Shown: piece by piece, positions 49,598 through 60,634 of the stretch
Position numbering within the stretch: position 1 is the stretch's first letter
Layout of the letters: every line of letters starts with the position of its first letter
From: Mannheimia bovis
GTDB taxonomy: Bacteria; Pseudomonadota; Gammaproteobacteria; Enterobacterales; Pasteurellaceae
DNA length: 64,000 bases
Reading direction: 5' to 3'
Assembly (NCBI RefSeq): GCF_014541205.1
Contig: NZ_CP061280.1
Span: 760,798-824,797 of the forward strand
The notes under the pieces: model-generated
What the model was told of the DNA's origin: nothing
What the model saw: only the letters and a program-made list of their open reading frames with translations
The model's database searches: none
Translations under genes and position numbers: made by a program

Positions 49598-50256
49598 TTT
49601 TATTCACTATTATTCAGCGAGAATTAACCATTGCCTTTCGCAAACCATCGGAAATTTTAAATCCGCTTTGGTTCTTTTTGATGGTAATTACCGTATTCCC
49701 GATCTTAATGGGACCAAACCCTGAATTATTGGGCAAAATTGCCGGTGGCATTGCGTGGGTAGCGGCGTTACTTTCCGCACTGCTTTCCTTCGAACGTTTA
49801 TTCCGAGATGATTATTTAGATGGCTCACTTGAACAACTAATGCTCTTGCCGGTAGGCTTACCGCAAGTTGCATTGGCGAAAGTGGTTGCTCACTGGGCAT
49901 TAACCGGATTGCCATTGATTTTACTTTCCCCGATTGCGGCAATTTTGCTTTCCCTTGAAACCAACGTTTGGTGGGCATTGGTGCTGACATTATTACTTGG
50001 CACACCTATTTTAAGTTGTTTAGGGGCTATAGGCGTTGCCTTAACAGTCGGCTTACGTAAGGGTGGGACTTTATTGAGCTTGTTGATTTTACCGCTATTT
50101 CTGCCAGTATTAATTTTTGCCGCTGCTGTGCTAGAGGCTGCAACTTTGAATATGGGATATAACGGACAACTTGCCATTCTTGGGGCAATTTTAGCAATTA
50201 CCTTAACTTTTTCGCCATTTGCGATTGCAGGGGCGTTAAGGATTAGTTTGAACTAG
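49594..50256 (+). CDS. ccmB: Haem exporter permease CcmB
   Basis: Inner-membrane partner of CcmA. 220 residues with six hydrophobic segments, starting MILFTIIQRELTIAFRKPSE and containing SFERLFRDDYLDGSLEQLMLLP in the cytoplasmic loop that meets CcmA. Overlaps ccmA by 4 bp. A 184-bp gap with a palindromic repeat separates it from ccmC. Confidence 0.94.
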   Translation: MILFTIIQRELTIAFRKPSEILNPLWFFLMVITVFPILMGPNPELLGKIAGGIAWVAALLSALLSFERLFRDDYLDGSLEQLMLLPVGLPQVALAKVVAHWALTGLPLILLSPIAAILLSLETNVWWALVLTLLLGTPILSCLGAIGVALTVGLRKGGTLLSLLILPLFLPVLIFAAAVLEAATLNMGYNGQLAILGAILAITLTFSPFAIAGALRISLN

Positions 50257-50262
50257 ATTTTA

Positions 50263-50381
50263 CAAATCTCCCCCTAACCCCCTCTTTGACTAAAGAGGGG
50301 GAATGTATCGAAGAAAGATGAATGTTTGGTACGCCTAGATTGAGTCCCCCTCTTTAGAAAAGAGGGGCTAGGGGAGATTTG
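50263..50381. repeat. Large nested palindromic repeat between ccmB and ccmC
   Basis: The outer arms, CAAATCTCCCC at the left and GGGGAGATTTG at the right, enclose two hairpins. These are CCCCCTCTTT-N4-AAAGAGGGGG (50278-50301) and CCCCCTCTTT..AAAGAGGGG (50345-50368). The whole could fold as one cruciform of about 119 bp. A fragment of the same hairpin occurs at 56046-56066. Confidence 0.8.
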
Positions 50382-50440
50382 AAAGCAGTAATTTTACAAA
50401 AATAAGTAAATAAACATTTCATTTATTACGGAGTTTTTCT

Positions 50441-51178
50441 ATGTGGAAATGGCTACACCCTTATGCAAAATCTGAAACACAATATCATTTGCTGGGGAAA
50501 ATCCAACCATTTTTAGGTTGGTTAAGTTTGATTATGCTAACAGTAGCTTTTGTGTGGGGGCTTGGGTTTGCACCAAAAGATTACCAACAAGGCGATAGTT
50601 ACCGTATCATCTTTATTCACGTTCCGGGAGCAATTTGGTCTATGGGCGTATATGGCTCAATGGCGGTGGCAGGTTTAGTTGCCCTAGTTTGGCAGATTCG
50701 CCAAGCAAATTTAGCAATGATTTCAATGGCGCCTATCGGTTTAGTATTTGCTTTTCTTTCCCTTGCAACCGGGGCGATTTGGGGTAAACCAATGTGGGGA
50801 ACTTGGTGGGTATGGGATGCTCGCTTAACCTCTGCTTTAGTGCTTTTCTTCCTTTATATTGGCGTGATGGCTCTTTATTCCGCATTCCAAGATAAGCAAA
50901 CAGGAGCAAAAGCTGCTGCGGTACTCTCTGTGGTTGGGGTAATTAATCTGCCGATTATTCACTTCTCGGTAGAGTGGTGGAACACGTTACATCAAGGTGC
51001 AACCATTACTAAGTTCGACAAACCATCAATGGCGGTGGAGATGTTGATTCCACTACTTTTAGCGATTTTCGGTTCAATGATTTTTATGATTTGGTTCAGC
51101 ATTTGGCGTTATCGCATTGCTTTACTGAAAGACGAACAAAAACGCCCGTGGGTGAAAGCCTTGGCAAAAGTGGAATAA
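50441..51178 (+). CDS. ccmC: Haem handling protein CcmC
   Basis: Loads haem onto CcmE. 245 residues with six transmembrane segments. The WWD motif WGTWWVWDARLTS lies at about 123-135, flanked by conserved haem-ligand histidines (one in FIHVPGA near 62, one in HQGATI near 186). Strong length match to E. coli CcmC. ccmD starts 10 bp downstream. Confidence 0.95.
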   Translation: MWKWLHPYAKSETQYHLLGKIQPFLGWLSLIMLTVAFVWGLGFAPKDYQQGDSYRIIFIHVPGAIWSMGVYGSMAVAGLVALVWQIRQANLAMISMAPIGLVFAFLSLATGAIWGKPMWGTWWVWDARLTSALVLFFLYIGVMALYSAFQDKQTGAKAAAVLSVVGVINLPIIHFSVEWWNTLHQGATITKFDKPSMAVEMLIPLLLAIFGSMIFMIWFSIWRYRIALLKDEQKRPWVKALAKVE

Positions 51179-51188
51179 GGAGAGAAAA

Positions 51189-51383
51189 ATGACGTTTCAA
51201 TTTCAATCAATTAGCGATTTCTTCGCAATGGGTGGTTATGGCTTCTATGTTTGGCTCTCTTATACAGTTACCTTTATTGCAATGGGTGGGCTGATTTGGT
51301 TAAGCCGTCGTAAACATAAAGCAATTCTAGCTCAAGCTAAAAAAGAACTGGCAAGAGAAGAAAAACTCAAGCAGCCACTTTAA
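51189..51383 (+). CDS. ccmD: Haem exporter subunit CcmD
   Basis: Small membrane protein needed to release holo-CcmE from CcmABC. 64 residues: a conserved FFAMGGYGFYVWLSY-type segment, one transmembrane helix (about 20-38) and a charged cytosolic tail. AGGAGAGAAAA precedes the ATG. Last gene of the first ccm block; a terminator-like hairpin follows. Confidence 0.9.
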   Translation: MTFQFQSISDFFAMGGYGFYVWLSYTVTFIAMGGLIWLSRRKHKAILAQAKKELAREEKLKQPL

Positions 51384-51462
51384 CAGACAGTACAAGCGGT
51401 TAAAAAACGTTAAAATTTTGCAAATATTTCATTAATACTTCTTTATAGGTATTTAGTTTGAG

Positions 51463-51510
51463 AAATCGCAAAACTTCCTTGAAATTTAGGGAATGTTTTG
51501 CGATTTTTTG
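51463..51510 (+). terminator. Terminator-like hairpin between ccmD and ccmE
   Basis: AAATCGCAAAAC-TTCC pairs with GGAA-(T)-GTTTTGCGATTT, 16 bp with one bulge, ending in a run of six or more T. It is unusual to find it inside a ccm cluster. Confidence 0.75.
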
Positions 51511-51593
51511 TTATTCTTACAGTTGGTTATATTTTTAATTTTTTGATGCAATAGCATTTATTTTAGGCATTTATTTTTATAAGGGTGATTACG

Positions 51594-52148
51594 ATGAATC
51601 CAAGACGAAAATCAAGATTGAAAGTAGTACTTTCAGTATTGCTTGGTCTTTCTGTAGCAGCAGGATTGACACTTTATGCGTTAAGCCAAAATATCGATCT
51701 TTTCTACACACCATCTGAAATTGTCAATGGTAAAAATGATGATCCTAAACAAAAACCGGAAGTCGGGCAGCGTATTCGTGTTGGCGGAATGGTTGTTGAA
51801 GATACGGTTAAACGTGATGATAAAACCTTAAAAGTTGTGTTTGATTTAAATGATGTTGGACCTTCCATTACTGTGGAATACGAAGGTATTCTGCCGGACT
51901 TATTCCGTGAAGGACAGGGTATTGTGGCACAAGGTGTGCTCATTGAGCCAACACGTTTAAAAGCAACTGAAGTATTGGCAAAACACGATGAAAACTATAT
52001 GCCACCAGAATTGGGGGATAAATTAAAAGATCAACATAAAAAATCGGGAGTTTCAGAGCAGGATTTAAAAGGCGAATCTGAAACTGATCGCAAAATGAAA
52101 GCGGAAGAAGAAGCCCAAAAAGCCAATACTCAAGGGGAAACCAAATGA
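51594..52148 (+). CDS. ccmE: Haem chaperone CcmE
   Basis: Membrane-anchored periplasmic chaperone that carries haem covalently to CcmF. 184 residues: one N-terminal transmembrane segment (about 9-29), the OB-fold domain with [12 protein letters not shown], and the haem-binding H131 with Y135 in [12 protein letters not shown] (E. coli H130, Y134). A charged tail of some 40 residues follows. ATG 51594 is chosen over 51585 (AAGGGTGA precedes it). Stop overlaps the ccmF start. Confidence 0.95.
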   Translation: MNPRRKSRLKVVLSVLLGLSVAAGLTLYALSQNIDLFYTPSEIVNGKNDDPKQKPEVGQRIRVGGMVVEDTVKRDDKTLKVVFDLNDVGPSITVEYEGILPDLFREGQGIVAQGVLIEPTRLKATEVLAKHDENYMPPELGDKLKDQHKKSGVSEQDLKGESETDRKMKAEEEAQKANTQGETK

Positions 52149-54103
52149 TTGCAGAATTAGGCAATTATGCCTTGGCGTTGTCGCTGGCAATTTCAGTATT
52201 ACTGGCAATTTTACCGATTTGGGGGGCAGAAAAACATAACAGCACATTAATTGCCCTAGCTAGACCGATGACTTGGGCGATGTTTTTAGCCTTAACGGTT
52301 TCTTTTGGTTCACTGTTTTACTTATTTGCGATAAATGATTTTACCGTGCAATATGTGGTGAATAATTCTAACAGTAAATTACCGCTACAGTATCGCTTAT
52401 CTGCGGTTTGGGGGGCGCACGAAGGCTCATTATTGCTCTGGGTATGGTTACTTTCACTCTGGTCGATAGGCGTTGCGACGTTTACCCGTAAAATGCCGGA
52501 AGAAGCGGTTGCCAGAGTATTGGGTTTAATGGGGCTGATTAGTATCGGTTTTCTGGTATTTGTTATTTTTACCTCAAATCCATTTGATAGAACTTTTCCG
52601 AATTTCCCGGTTGATGGCAGAGAATTAAACCCAATGTTGCAAGATGTGGGCTTGATTTTCCACCCACCGTTGCTTTATATGGGGTATGTGGGTTTCTCGG
52701 TCGCTTTTGCGTTTGCGATTGCCTCATTAATGACAGGTCGCTTAGATACCGCTTGGGCAAGATGGTCTCGTCCTTGGACAATGGCAGCTTGGGTGTTTTT
52801 AACACTTGGTATCGTGCTAGGCTCTTGGTGGGCGTATTACGAACTTGGTTGGGGCGGCTGGTGGTTTTGGGACCCTGTTGAAAATGCCTCTTTGATGCCT
52901 TGGATTGCCGGTACAGCCTTAATTCACTCATTAGCGGTAACTGAAAAACGTGGCACATTCAAAGCGTGGACGGTGTTATTAGCTATTTTAGCCTTCTCAC
53001 TCTGTTTGGTTGGGACATTCTTAGTTCGTTCAGGTATTTTAGTTTCAGTTCACGCTTTCGCATCAGACCCAACGAGAGGGCTATATATCTTGGCTTATCT
53101 AGTTGTGGTAGTAGGTGGTTCATTATTGTTATATGCGTTTAAAGGCTCTCAAATTAAAAGTCTTGATAACTACGAACGCTATTCGCGTGAAACAATGTTA
53201 TTAATCAATAATATTTTATTGATGGCATTTTTATCGGTAGTATTCTTGGGGACTTTATTACCGCTTGTTCATAAGCAAATCGGTTTAGGTACAATCTCAA
53301 TCGGTGCACCGTTCTTTGACCAAATGTTTATGATTTTAATGGTGCCATTTGCTTTTGTGTTAGGTATTGGTCCACTTGTGAAATGGCGTCGAGATCAAGT
53401 TTCAGCTATTCGTAAACCAGTAATTATTACCTTGATTTTAATGGCTGTGCTTGGCTTTGCTCTTCCTTATCTATTCCGCAATACGATTACTATTAGCGTA
53501 GTGCTTGGCACAATGATGTCAGTCTTTATCGTATTATTGAGCTTATATGAATTGCACCAACGTGCAACGCACCGTCACTCATTCTTAAGTGGTATTTTCA
53601 AACTTTCCCGTTCACATTGGGGAATGGTTTTAGCTCACCTCGGTGTGGCGATGACGGTATTTGGTATTGCTTTTAGCCAAAACTTCAGTGTCGAACGAGA
53701 TGTGCGAATGAATGTGGGGGATAAAGCGGAAATTTTAGATTACCAATTTGAGTTCAAAGGGATCAAAATTAGTGATGGAGCGAACTATCAAGGCGGTACG
53801 GCTGAACTTGAAATCACCCGACACGGCAAATATGAAGCCATGCTCAATGCAGAAAAACGTTTCTACAACGTCAGTAAAATGGGGATGACCGAGGCAGCAA
53901 TCGACTGGGGCTTCACCCGTGATCTTTACGCTGCATTAGGAGAAAAACTTGAAGATAATTCTTGGGCGGTTCGCTTATATTATAAACCGTTCATCCGCTG
54001 GATTTGGATTGGTGGACTCTTTATGGCGTTAGGCGGTTTACTCTGTATGATGGACAAACGCTATCGTTTACGCCTACAAAATAAAGAAGCAGTAACTGCA
54101 TAA
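52145..54103 (+). CDS. ccmF: Cytochrome c haem lyase subunit CcmF
   Basis: Large membrane protein of the haem ligation complex. 652 residues, about 15 transmembrane segments. The WWD motif [19 protein letters not shown] lies at about 235-253, with conserved histidines in [21 protein letters not shown] and LVHKQIGLG. Length is normal. It ends the cluster: ccmG and ccmH, usually next, are not in the window, and a strong terminator follows. Confidence 0.95.
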   Translation: MIAELGNYALALSLAISVLLAILPIWGAEKHNSTLIALARPMTWAMFLALTVSFGSLFYLFAINDFTVQYVVNNSNSKLPLQYRLSAVWGAHEGSLLLWVWLLSLWSIGVATFTRKMPEEAVARVLGLMGLISIGFLVFVIFTSNPFDRTFPNFPVDGRELNPMLQDVGLIFHPPLLYMGYVGFSVAFAFAIASLMTGRLDTAWARWSRPWTMAAWVFLTLGIVLGSWWAYYELGWGGWWFWDPVENASLMPWIAGTALIHSLAVTEKRGTFKAWTVLLAILAFSLCLVGTFLVRSGILVSVHAFASDPTRGLYILAYLVVVVGGSLLLYAFKGSQIKSLDNYERYSRETMLLINNILLMAFLSVVFLGTLLPLVHKQIGLGTISIGAPFFDQMFMILMVPFAFVLGIGPLVKWRRDQVSAIRKPVIITLILMAVLGFALPYLFRNTITISVVLGTMMSVFIVLLSLYELHQRATHRHSFLSGIFKLSRSHWGMVLAHLGVAMTVFGIAFSQNFSVERDVRMNVGDKAEILDYQFEFKGIKISDGANYQGGTAELEITRHGKYEAMLNAEKRFYNVSKMGMTEAAIDWGFTRDLYAALGEKLEDNSWAVRLYYKPFIRWIWIGGLFMALGGLLCMMDKRYRLRLQNKEAVTA

Positions 54104-54107
54104 ATTG

Positions 54108-54138
54108 AAAGGACTAAGCTTATCCGCTTAGTCCTTTT
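54108..54138. terminator. Terminator after ccmF
   Basis: AAAGGACTAAGC-N6-GCTTAGTCCTTTT, a perfect 12-bp stem followed by a T-rich tail. It can also serve the convergent gene at 54149-54766. Confidence 0.88.
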
Positions 54139-54148
54139 GTTTTAGGAT

Positions 54149-54766
54149 TTATTGATGACATTTTTCATAAAGCGGCAACAGCTCTCGAATTGTCTGATAA
54201 ATAAATTCTACTATATCGGTTTTATCTAAATCGTCCTTCTCCAAATTCCGCCCGATGCACCAAAAATCGTCTGCATCTTTTAATACAAATTCGTTTTCTG
54301 AAAAGGCATTTACTTGACGAAAGTCAGCGTATTCACTCTCACTTCCGTTCCAAATCTCAAAATCGGCAAAGCGTTTCCGATCTAAATTATCCCACCATTG
54401 ATTGTATTGATGCACGTTAATCTGCGATCTATCTGCCCGATAGCAATGCCAATCAAGGCTTACCTGCAAACGACGGCGATTTAAAATCACTGAAATAATT
54501 GCGGCTGAATTTTTATTAAATTCATATTTATAGTAGGCAAAAAAATGTGCCCGCACTTGCCAGCCATTGCACCAACGCTCAATATGAGGCTCGCTAAACG
54601 GTTGCCCTAATTGGCGATGGAGCTCAAGATGCAAGTTTTTCCAAATTTCCCAATGGGTTTTATAATCAGCCTTGATACGAGGAATTTCCTCAGGACAATA
54701 TTTTTTCAGCTGAGCAAATTGGAAGAACGGAATATTAAAGATCTCACAAGATTTTGAACTAAGCAT
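54149..54766 (-). CDS. Conserved hypothetical soluble protein
   Basis: 205 residues, no signal peptide or membrane segment, rich in aromatic residues (WKNLHLELHRQL, HIERWCNGWQVRAHFFAYYKYEF, DWHCYRADRS). No family or catalytic motif recognised with confidence. AAGGAAAACCG precedes the ATG. It is the last gene of a leftward argS-obgE run, but an uptake-sequence terminator separates it from obgE, so it may have its own promoter. The codon use looks like its neighbours. Confidence 0.75.
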   Translation of the reverse strand: MLSSKSCEIFNIPFFQFAQLKKYCPEEIPRIKADYKTHWEIWKNLHLELHRQLGQPFSEPHIERWCNGWQVRAHFFAYYKYEFNKNSAAIISVILNRRRLQVSLDWHCYRADRSQINVHQYNQWWDNLDRKRFADFEIWNGSESEYADFRQVNAFSENEFVLKDADDFWCIGRNLEKDDLDKTDIVEFIYQTIRELLPLYEKCHQ

Positions 54767-54783
54767 CGGTTTTCCTTAAATAA

Positions 54784-54841
54784 ACAAGCGGTTGTTTTCC
54801 CCCGAAATTTTGCAAATTTCCAGTTAAAAACAACCGCTTGT
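54784..54841. terminator. Inverted uptake-sequence pair after obgE
   Basis: ACAAGCGGTTGTTTT and AAAACAACCGCTTGT form a perfect 15-bp stem around a 28-base loop that itself contains TTTTGCAAAT. Confidence 0.8.
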
Positions 54842-54844
54842 ATT

Positions 54845-56020
<1,176 letters not shown>

Positions 56021-56045
56021 TTAACATTGTTCCTTATAATATCTG

Positions 56046-56066
56046 CCCTCTTTAGATAAAGAGGGG
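56046..56066. repeat. Short hairpin repeat between obgE and argS
   Basis: CCCTCTTT-N4-AAAGAGGGG. Same sequence class as the two hairpins at 50278-50368, so probably a fragment of that repeat family. No T-run. Confidence 0.65.
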
Positions 56067-56074
56067 AACTATTC

Positions 56075-57802
56075 TTACATCTTCTCAACCGTTTTAATGC
56101 CGAGTAAATCTAAACCTTGTTTTAACGTTTTTGCGGTTAAGGCGGCTAGGGCTAAGCGGCTGTTTTTCACGTTTTCTTCTGCATTAAGAATCGGGCAAGC
56201 CTCGTAGAAACTTGAGAAACTGCCGGCTAATTCGTATAAGTATTGGCAGAGAATATGCGGCATACCGTCTTTTGCTACGCCATTTAAAGCTTCTTCAAAT
56301 TGCAATAATTTCACTGCTAAGGCACGTTCTTTATCTTCACCAAGCTGAATTTCCGCATTTAAGCTGTCAGCATTAATGCCTGCACGAGCGAAAATCGAGC
56401 GAATACGGGTGTAGGCATACTGCATATAAGGAGCGGTGTTGCCTTCAAACGTTAGCATATTATCCCAATCGAACACATAATCGGTGGTACGATTTTTCGA
56501 CAGATCCGAATATTTTACCGAGCCGATTGCTACCGCTTCCACCACTGCTGCTTTTTCTTCTGCGGTTAAGTCGGTAGAACGCTCTGAAATCAACTTATCG
56601 GCACGCTCTACTGCTTCGTCTAATAGATCTTTCAGCTTCACTGTGCCACCGCTACGGGTCTTAAACGGTTTGCCGTCTTTGCCTAGCATCATTCCGAAGA
56701 ATGGGTGCTCAAGGCTGAATGAATCCGGTACATAGCCTGCTTTGCGGGTAATCAACCACGCTTGTTGCATATGTTGTGCTTGGCGGCTGTCTGAGAACAC
56801 TAATGCACGGTCAGCTTTTAAGGTTTCATAACGGTATTTTGCGGCGGCGATATCAGTGGTGGTATATAAGAAACCGCCATCTTTTTTCTGTACGATCACG
56901 CCCATCGCGTCGCCGTCTTTGTTTTTAAATTCGTCTAGGAATACCACCAATGCACCATCATCTTCCACCGCTAAGCCTTTGGTTTTGAGGTCTGCCACAA
57001 TTTCAGGCAACATTGGGTTGTAAAGGCTTTCGCCCATCACATCTTTTTCGGTTAAGGTCACATTTAAACGATCGTAGTTTTCTTGGTTGTGGTGCATTGT
57101 AATGTCCACGAGTTTTTTCCACATCGTTAAGCAATACTCATCGCCACTTTGCAGTTTCACCACATAGTTACGGGCTTTTTCGGCAAAGACTTCATCGGAA
57201 TCGTAATGCTCTTTGGCTGCACGGTAGAAAGCTTCCAAATCGCTTAATTCCATCTCACTGGCGTGTTCGTTTTCCATTTTTTCAAGGTAGGCAATCAACA
57301 TACCGAATTGCGTACCCCAGTCGCCCACGTGGTTGGCACGAATCACATTATTGCCTAGAAATTCAAGAGTGCGAACTACCGCATCACCAATAATGGTTGA
57401 GCGTAAATGACCAACGTGCATCTCTTTTGCTACGTTTGGTGAGGAGTAGTCGATCACAATGGTCTGCGGATTTGCCGTTTTTATGCCAAAATTGACCGCT
57501 TGTAACGCATTATTGGCATTTTGTGCTAACCATTCTTGATTTAAGAAGATGTTGATAAAACCCGGACCGGCAATTTCTAATTTGTCGGCAATACCGTTGA
57601 GATTGGCGTTATCTAAAATTTTCTGAGCAAACTCACGAGGGTTCATACCCAATTTTTTCGCTGCACCCATTGCTCCATTGGCTTGATAATCGCCAAATTC
57701 CGGTTTGCCAGATTGACGCACTAATGGCTCTACATTTTCGTCTGCTCCTGCCGCAATCATTGCCTGTTTAATTTTATCTGCTAAAATTTGTTGAATATTC
57801 AC
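56075..57802 (-). CDS. argS: Arginyl-tRNA synthetase
   Basis: Class I synthetase charging tRNA-Arg. 575 residues: the N-terminal Add-1 domain, the HIGH-type motif in [17 protein letters not shown] (about 120-137), no canonical KMSKS (normal for many Arg[12 protein letters not shown] stands in that place) and the DALR anticodon-binding C-terminus with [15 protein letters not shown]. Divergent from yecM across only 31 bp, so their promoters must overlap. argS next to yecM is also the order in E. coli. Confidence 0.96.
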   Translation of the reverse strand: MNIQQILADKIKQAMIAAGADENVEPLVRQSGKPEFGDYQANGAMGAAKKLGMNPREFAQKILDNANLNGIADKLEIAGPGFINIFLNQEWLAQNANNALQAVNFGIKTANPQTIVIDYSSPNVAKEMHVGHLRSTIIGDAVVRTLEFLGNNVIRANHVGDWGTQFGMLIAYLEKMENEHASEMELSDLEAFYRAAKEHYDSDEVFAEKARNYVVKLQSGDEYCLTMWKKLVDITMHHNQENYDRLNVTLTEKDVMGESLYNPMLPEIVADLKTKGLAVEDDGALVVFLDEFKNKDGDAMGVIVQKKDGGFLYTTTDIAAAKYRYETLKADRALVFSDSRQAQHMQQAWLITRKAGYVPDSFSLEHPFFGMMLGKDGKPFKTRSGGTVKLKDLLDEAVERADKLISERSTDLTAEEKAAVVEAVAIGSVKYSDLSKNRTTDYVFDWDNMLTFEGNTAPYMQYAYTRIRSIFARAGINADSLNAEIQLGEDKERALAVKLLQFEEALNGVAKDGMPHILCQYLYELAGSFSSFYEACPILNAEENVKNSRLALAALTAKTLKQGLDLLGIKTVEKM

Positions 57803-57833
57803 TGATTTAACCTATTAAATTCGATTTACAAAA

Positions 57834-58433
57834 ATGGACGAGATTATAGCAGAAAATGCAAAATTTTTCGAGAAAATGACCGCTTGTTTTGGTGATTTAT
57901 CTCAATTTGAGCAAAAAATTCAACAAATTGCCGATATCGCCGGTATTGATTTATCCCTTTATCAAATCGATCATCTTGCTGTTCGTATGAATGAGCAACA
58001 TACAGCGGAACAATGGAAAAGCCTTTTATTAGAAGGGGCTAACTTGTCGAAAGAAAGCGAAGTGAACGGCAGACCGATTGGTTTATTTACCTTAGATCAA
58101 GCGGTCAAATTTTGTGGACAATTTGTAAAACTTGTTGAGTTACCTTTTCCTAAAGGCAAGGTTTATCCAGAAGAAGGGTGGGAGCATATTGAGGTGGTTT
58201 TTCCATTTTTAGAGGGCGAAAATACCGAGCAGTGGGTGGAGAGAGCCTTGTCGTACTTTAATTTATCGGAAAATCCGGACACCAAACTGAAAATTAGTCA
58301 ACCGCAAGTAGAAGGGGAGCGTTTACCTAATCCTAGTATTGCGATAACCTTGAGAAATGTAACTTTTTGTAATCCTTGTTGTCTAAAGCTGCACCCTTAT
58401 GATATAAACAGCATAATTATGTCAGAAATGTAA
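57834..58433 (+). CDS. yecM: YecM family protein (VOC fold)
   Basis: 199-residue member of the YecM family, a vicinal-oxygen-chelate-like fold with a probable metal site; no reaction is known. Visible family features are YQIDHLAVRM (about 43-52), WEHIEVVFP (near 120) and KLHPYDINSII near the end. Next to argS as in E. coli. An uptake sequence (GACCGCTTG) falls within the first 20 codons. It precedes the slyB-like gene by 24 bp. Confidence 0.82.
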   Translation: MDEIIAENAKFFEKMTACFGDLSQFEQKIQQIADIAGIDLSLYQIDHLAVRMNEQHTAEQWKSLLLEGANLSKESEVNGRPIGLFTLDQAVKFCGQFVKLVELPFPKGKVYPEEGWEHIEVVFPFLEGENTEQWVERALSYFNLSENPDTKLKISQPQVEGERLPNPSIAITLRNVTFCNPCCLKLHPYDINSIIMSEM

Positions 58434-58457
58434 TTTTTGGTATTTCGGAGAATTAAA

Positions 58458-58922
58458 ATGAAAAAATTAGCTTTAGCAGCGGCGTTAATGTCAAGTTTTG
58501 TGTTAGTTGGTTGTGCCAATACAGATATTTATAGCGGTAGCGTTTACTCTGGAGCACAAGCCAAAGAAGCTCGCTCTATCTCTTATGGAACGATTTTATC
58601 TGTGCGTGATGTTAAAATCCAAGCAGATAGTCAAGGTGTAATTGGTACTGTTGGCGGTGGCGTATTAGGTGGCATTGCCGGTAGCACAGTAGGTGGTGGT
58701 ACAGGTCAAGCTATTGCAACAGCAGTAGGTGCGATTGCAGGTTCTGTAATCGGTAACCAAGTAGAACAAAAAGCGAGCCAAGTTTCTTCTTTAGAAATGG
58801 TGATTCGTAAAGATGATGGTAAAGAAATCGTGGTCGTTCAGAAGAAAGAAGACGGTTTTGTTCCTGGCAAACGTGTGAGAATTGTCGGGTCTAACTCAGA
58901 TCTGAATGTTTCTCTGCTTTAA
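58458..58922 (+). CDS. slyB: Outer-membrane lipoprotein SlyB/Pcp, glycine-zipper type
   Basis: 154-residue lipoprotein. Signal MKKLALAAALMSSFVLVGC has the lipobox LVGC with the cysteine at residue 19. A glycine zipper (GTVGGGVLGGIAGSTVGGGTG, about 72-92, then IGNQVEQKAS) forms the membrane-inserted hairpin. A C-terminal small beta domain has EMVIRKDDGKEIVVVQ and GKRVRIV. This matches H. influenzae Pcp and E. coli SlyB, which forms oligomers stabilising the outer membrane under stress. CGGAGAATTAAA precedes the ATG. Followed 31 bp later by a small related lipoprotein. Confidence 0.9.
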   Translation: MKKLALAAALMSSFVLVGCANTDIYSGSVYSGAQAKEARSISYGTILSVRDVKIQADSQGVIGTVGGGVLGGIAGSTVGGGTGQAIATAVGAIAGSVIGNQVEQKASQVSSLEMVIRKDDGKEIVVVQKKEDGFVPGKRVRIVGSNSDLNVSLL

Positions 58923-58953
58923 TTTTTAATTCTTCCTATAGGATATTTTTATA

Positions 58954-59229
58954 ATGAAAAAACTTTCTTTAGCGGTATTAGTTTCATTAGCTTTAGCAGC
59001 TTGTACTGCAGATGTTTATTCTGATAAAGGTAATGCAACAGTATTATCAAGCAAACCATTATCAAATGAAGTAGTGGAATTAGTTGTTCAACGTGATAAT
59101 GGCGAAAAAGTAACGTTAACTCGTAAATATGATGCTCACGCAGCAGTGGGTGCACGCGTTCATTTAGCTGATGAACTCAAAAACCAACACGAAGATTTAA
59201 AAACAATCAGACGTTATGAGTTCAAATAA
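58954..59229 (+). CDS. Small lipoprotein resembling the C-terminal domain of SlyB
   Basis: 91 residues. Signal MKKLSLAVLVSLALAAC with lipobox LAAC (cysteine 17), followed by TADVYSDKGNATV and ELVVQRDNGEKVTLTRKYDAHAAVGARVHL. That last part parallels the SlyB neighbour (EMVIRKDDGKEIVVVQKKEDGFVPGKRVRI), but the glycine zipper is absent. Likely arose by duplication and loss of the zipper; function unknown. It shares the slyB transcript and ends at a strong terminator. Confidence 0.78.
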   Translation: MKKLSLAVLVSLALAACTADVYSDKGNATVLSSKPLSNEVVELVVQRDNGEKVTLTRKYDAHAAVGARVHLADELKNQHEDLKTIRRYEFK

Positions 59230-59259
59230 TCAGCGTTTATAATACTGTATAAAATAAAT

Positions 59260-59295
59260 AAAACTGCCCCAGAATTTTCATTTTGGGGCAGTTTT
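59260..59295. terminator. Terminator after the small lipoprotein gene
   Basis: AAAACTGCCCCA and TGGGGCAGTTTT form a perfect 12-bp stem with a 12-base loop; usable in both directions between convergent units. Confidence 0.9.
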
Positions 59296-59359
59296 ATTTA
59301 TAAGCATTCATAATTTGTAAAAAATTTGCAAATTATGACCGCTTGCTTACATAGAAGGA

Positions 59360-60550
59360 TTATCTTACGGTAATACGGGCAAATTTACGCTTACCTACTT
59401 GGTAGACGAAAGTGCCTTTCTGTGCATTTTGCTTCACATCTTCGACTTTCTCGCCATCAATTTTCACACCGCCTTGTTGTGCCGAGCGGATTGCTTCAGA
59501 GGTTGATGGCACAAGACCTGCCTCTTTTAACAGTGCCGCTAAGCCGATTTCGCCCTCAAAGGTAAATTCAGGCATTTCATCCGGAATTGCTCCTTTTTGG
59601 AAACGGTTGATAAATTCTTGCTCTGCGGCATCAGCGGCGGCTTCATCGTGGAAGCGAGCAATGATTTCTTTCGCTAACAGAATTTTCACATCACGTGGGT
59701 TTTTGCCGTTGGTAACATCTGCTTTTAATTGGGCGATTTCGTCTAATGGACGGAATGAAAGTAAGTTATACCAATCCCACATTAAATCATCAGAAATTGA
59801 CATAATTTTACCAAACATTTCGCTTGGGGCTTCGGTTACGCCGATGTAGTTGCCGAGTGATTTTGACATTTTCTTCTCGCCGTCTAAGCCGACTAAGAGC
59901 GGTAAGGTCATCGCGACTTGTGGTTTTTGTCCTGCCGATTTTTGTAATTCACGACCGACTAATAGGTTAAAGGTTTGGTCTGTACCACCTAACTCTACAT
60001 CTGCTTTTAATTCAACGGAGTCGTGCCCCTGTAATAGTGGGTAGATAAATTCGTGAATTGCAATAGGTTGTTGGTTAGTGAAGCGGTTTTTGAAATCTTC
60101 ACGTTCAAGCATACGAGCCACTGTGTAATTTGAGGCTAGGCGGATCATTCCTTCCGTACCTAATTTACCTAACCAATCTGAGTTGAACACGATCTTAGTC
60201 TTTTGCGGATCTAAAATTTTGAAGATCTGCTCTTTATAAGTTTCAGCGTTACGTAATACATCTTCACGGCTTAGTGGCGGACGGGTAGAGTTTTTACCTG
60301 ACGGATCGCCCACCATACCAGTGAAATCACCAATTAAGAAATAGACTTCGTGCCCAAATTGTTGGAATTGGCGAAGTTTGTTTAACACTACAGTATGCCC
60401 TAAGTGAATATCCGGTGCAGTTGGGTCTGCCCCTAATTTAATGCGTAACGGACGGTTTTCTTTAAGTTTTGCGATTAAATCTTCTTCTGAATAGATATTT
60501 TCCACGCCACGTTTAAGTTCGGCAAGGAGCGATTCGCTAGATTGAGTCAT
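59360..60550 (-). CDS. tyrS: Tyrosyl-tRNA synthetase
   Basis: Class Ic synthetase charging tRNA-Tyr. 396 residues: HIGH-type HLGH in [17 protein letters not shown] (about 40-56), KMSKS in KKMSKSLGN (about 228-236) and a C-terminal S4 RNA-binding domain (from about 335). The DPTAPD form and length place it in the TyrZ-like branch found in H. influenzae rather than with E. coli TyrS. ATG 60550 has GGAAGA upstream; the upstream frame extension to 60574 is rejected. Confidence 0.95.
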   Translation of the reverse strand: MTQSSESLLAELKRGVENIYSEEDLIAKLKENRPLRIKLGADPTAPDIHLGHTVVLNKLRQFQQFGHEVYFLIGDFTGMVGDPSGKNSTRPPLSREDVLRNAETYKEQIFKILDPQKTKIVFNSDWLGKLGTEGMIRLASNYTVARMLEREDFKNRFTNQQPIAIHEFIYPLLQGHDSVELKADVELGGTDQTFNLLVGRELQKSAGQKPQVAMTLPLLVGLDGEKKMSKSLGNYIGVTEAPSEMFGKIMSISDDLMWDWYNLLSFRPLDEIAQLKADVTNGKNPRDVKILLAKEIIARFHDEAAADAAEQEFINRFQKGAIPDEMPEFTFEGEIGLAALLKEAGLVPSTSEAIRSAQQGGVKIDGEKVEDVKQNAQKGTFVYQVGKRKFARITVR

Positions 60551-60587
60551 TGATCTTCCTTCTCTTTTTATCAATAAAAATGGTTCT

Positions 60588-60593
60588 ATTATA
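60588..60593 (-). promoter_or_regulatory. -10 element of tyrS
   Basis: TATAAT on the minus strand (ATTATA on plus), 38 bp before the tyrS ATG. The -35 is poor. Confidence 0.45.
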
Positions 60594-60634
60594 GCGGTAT
60601 GAATTGAAATTAATAGGGGTTTTGGCGGATAAGC

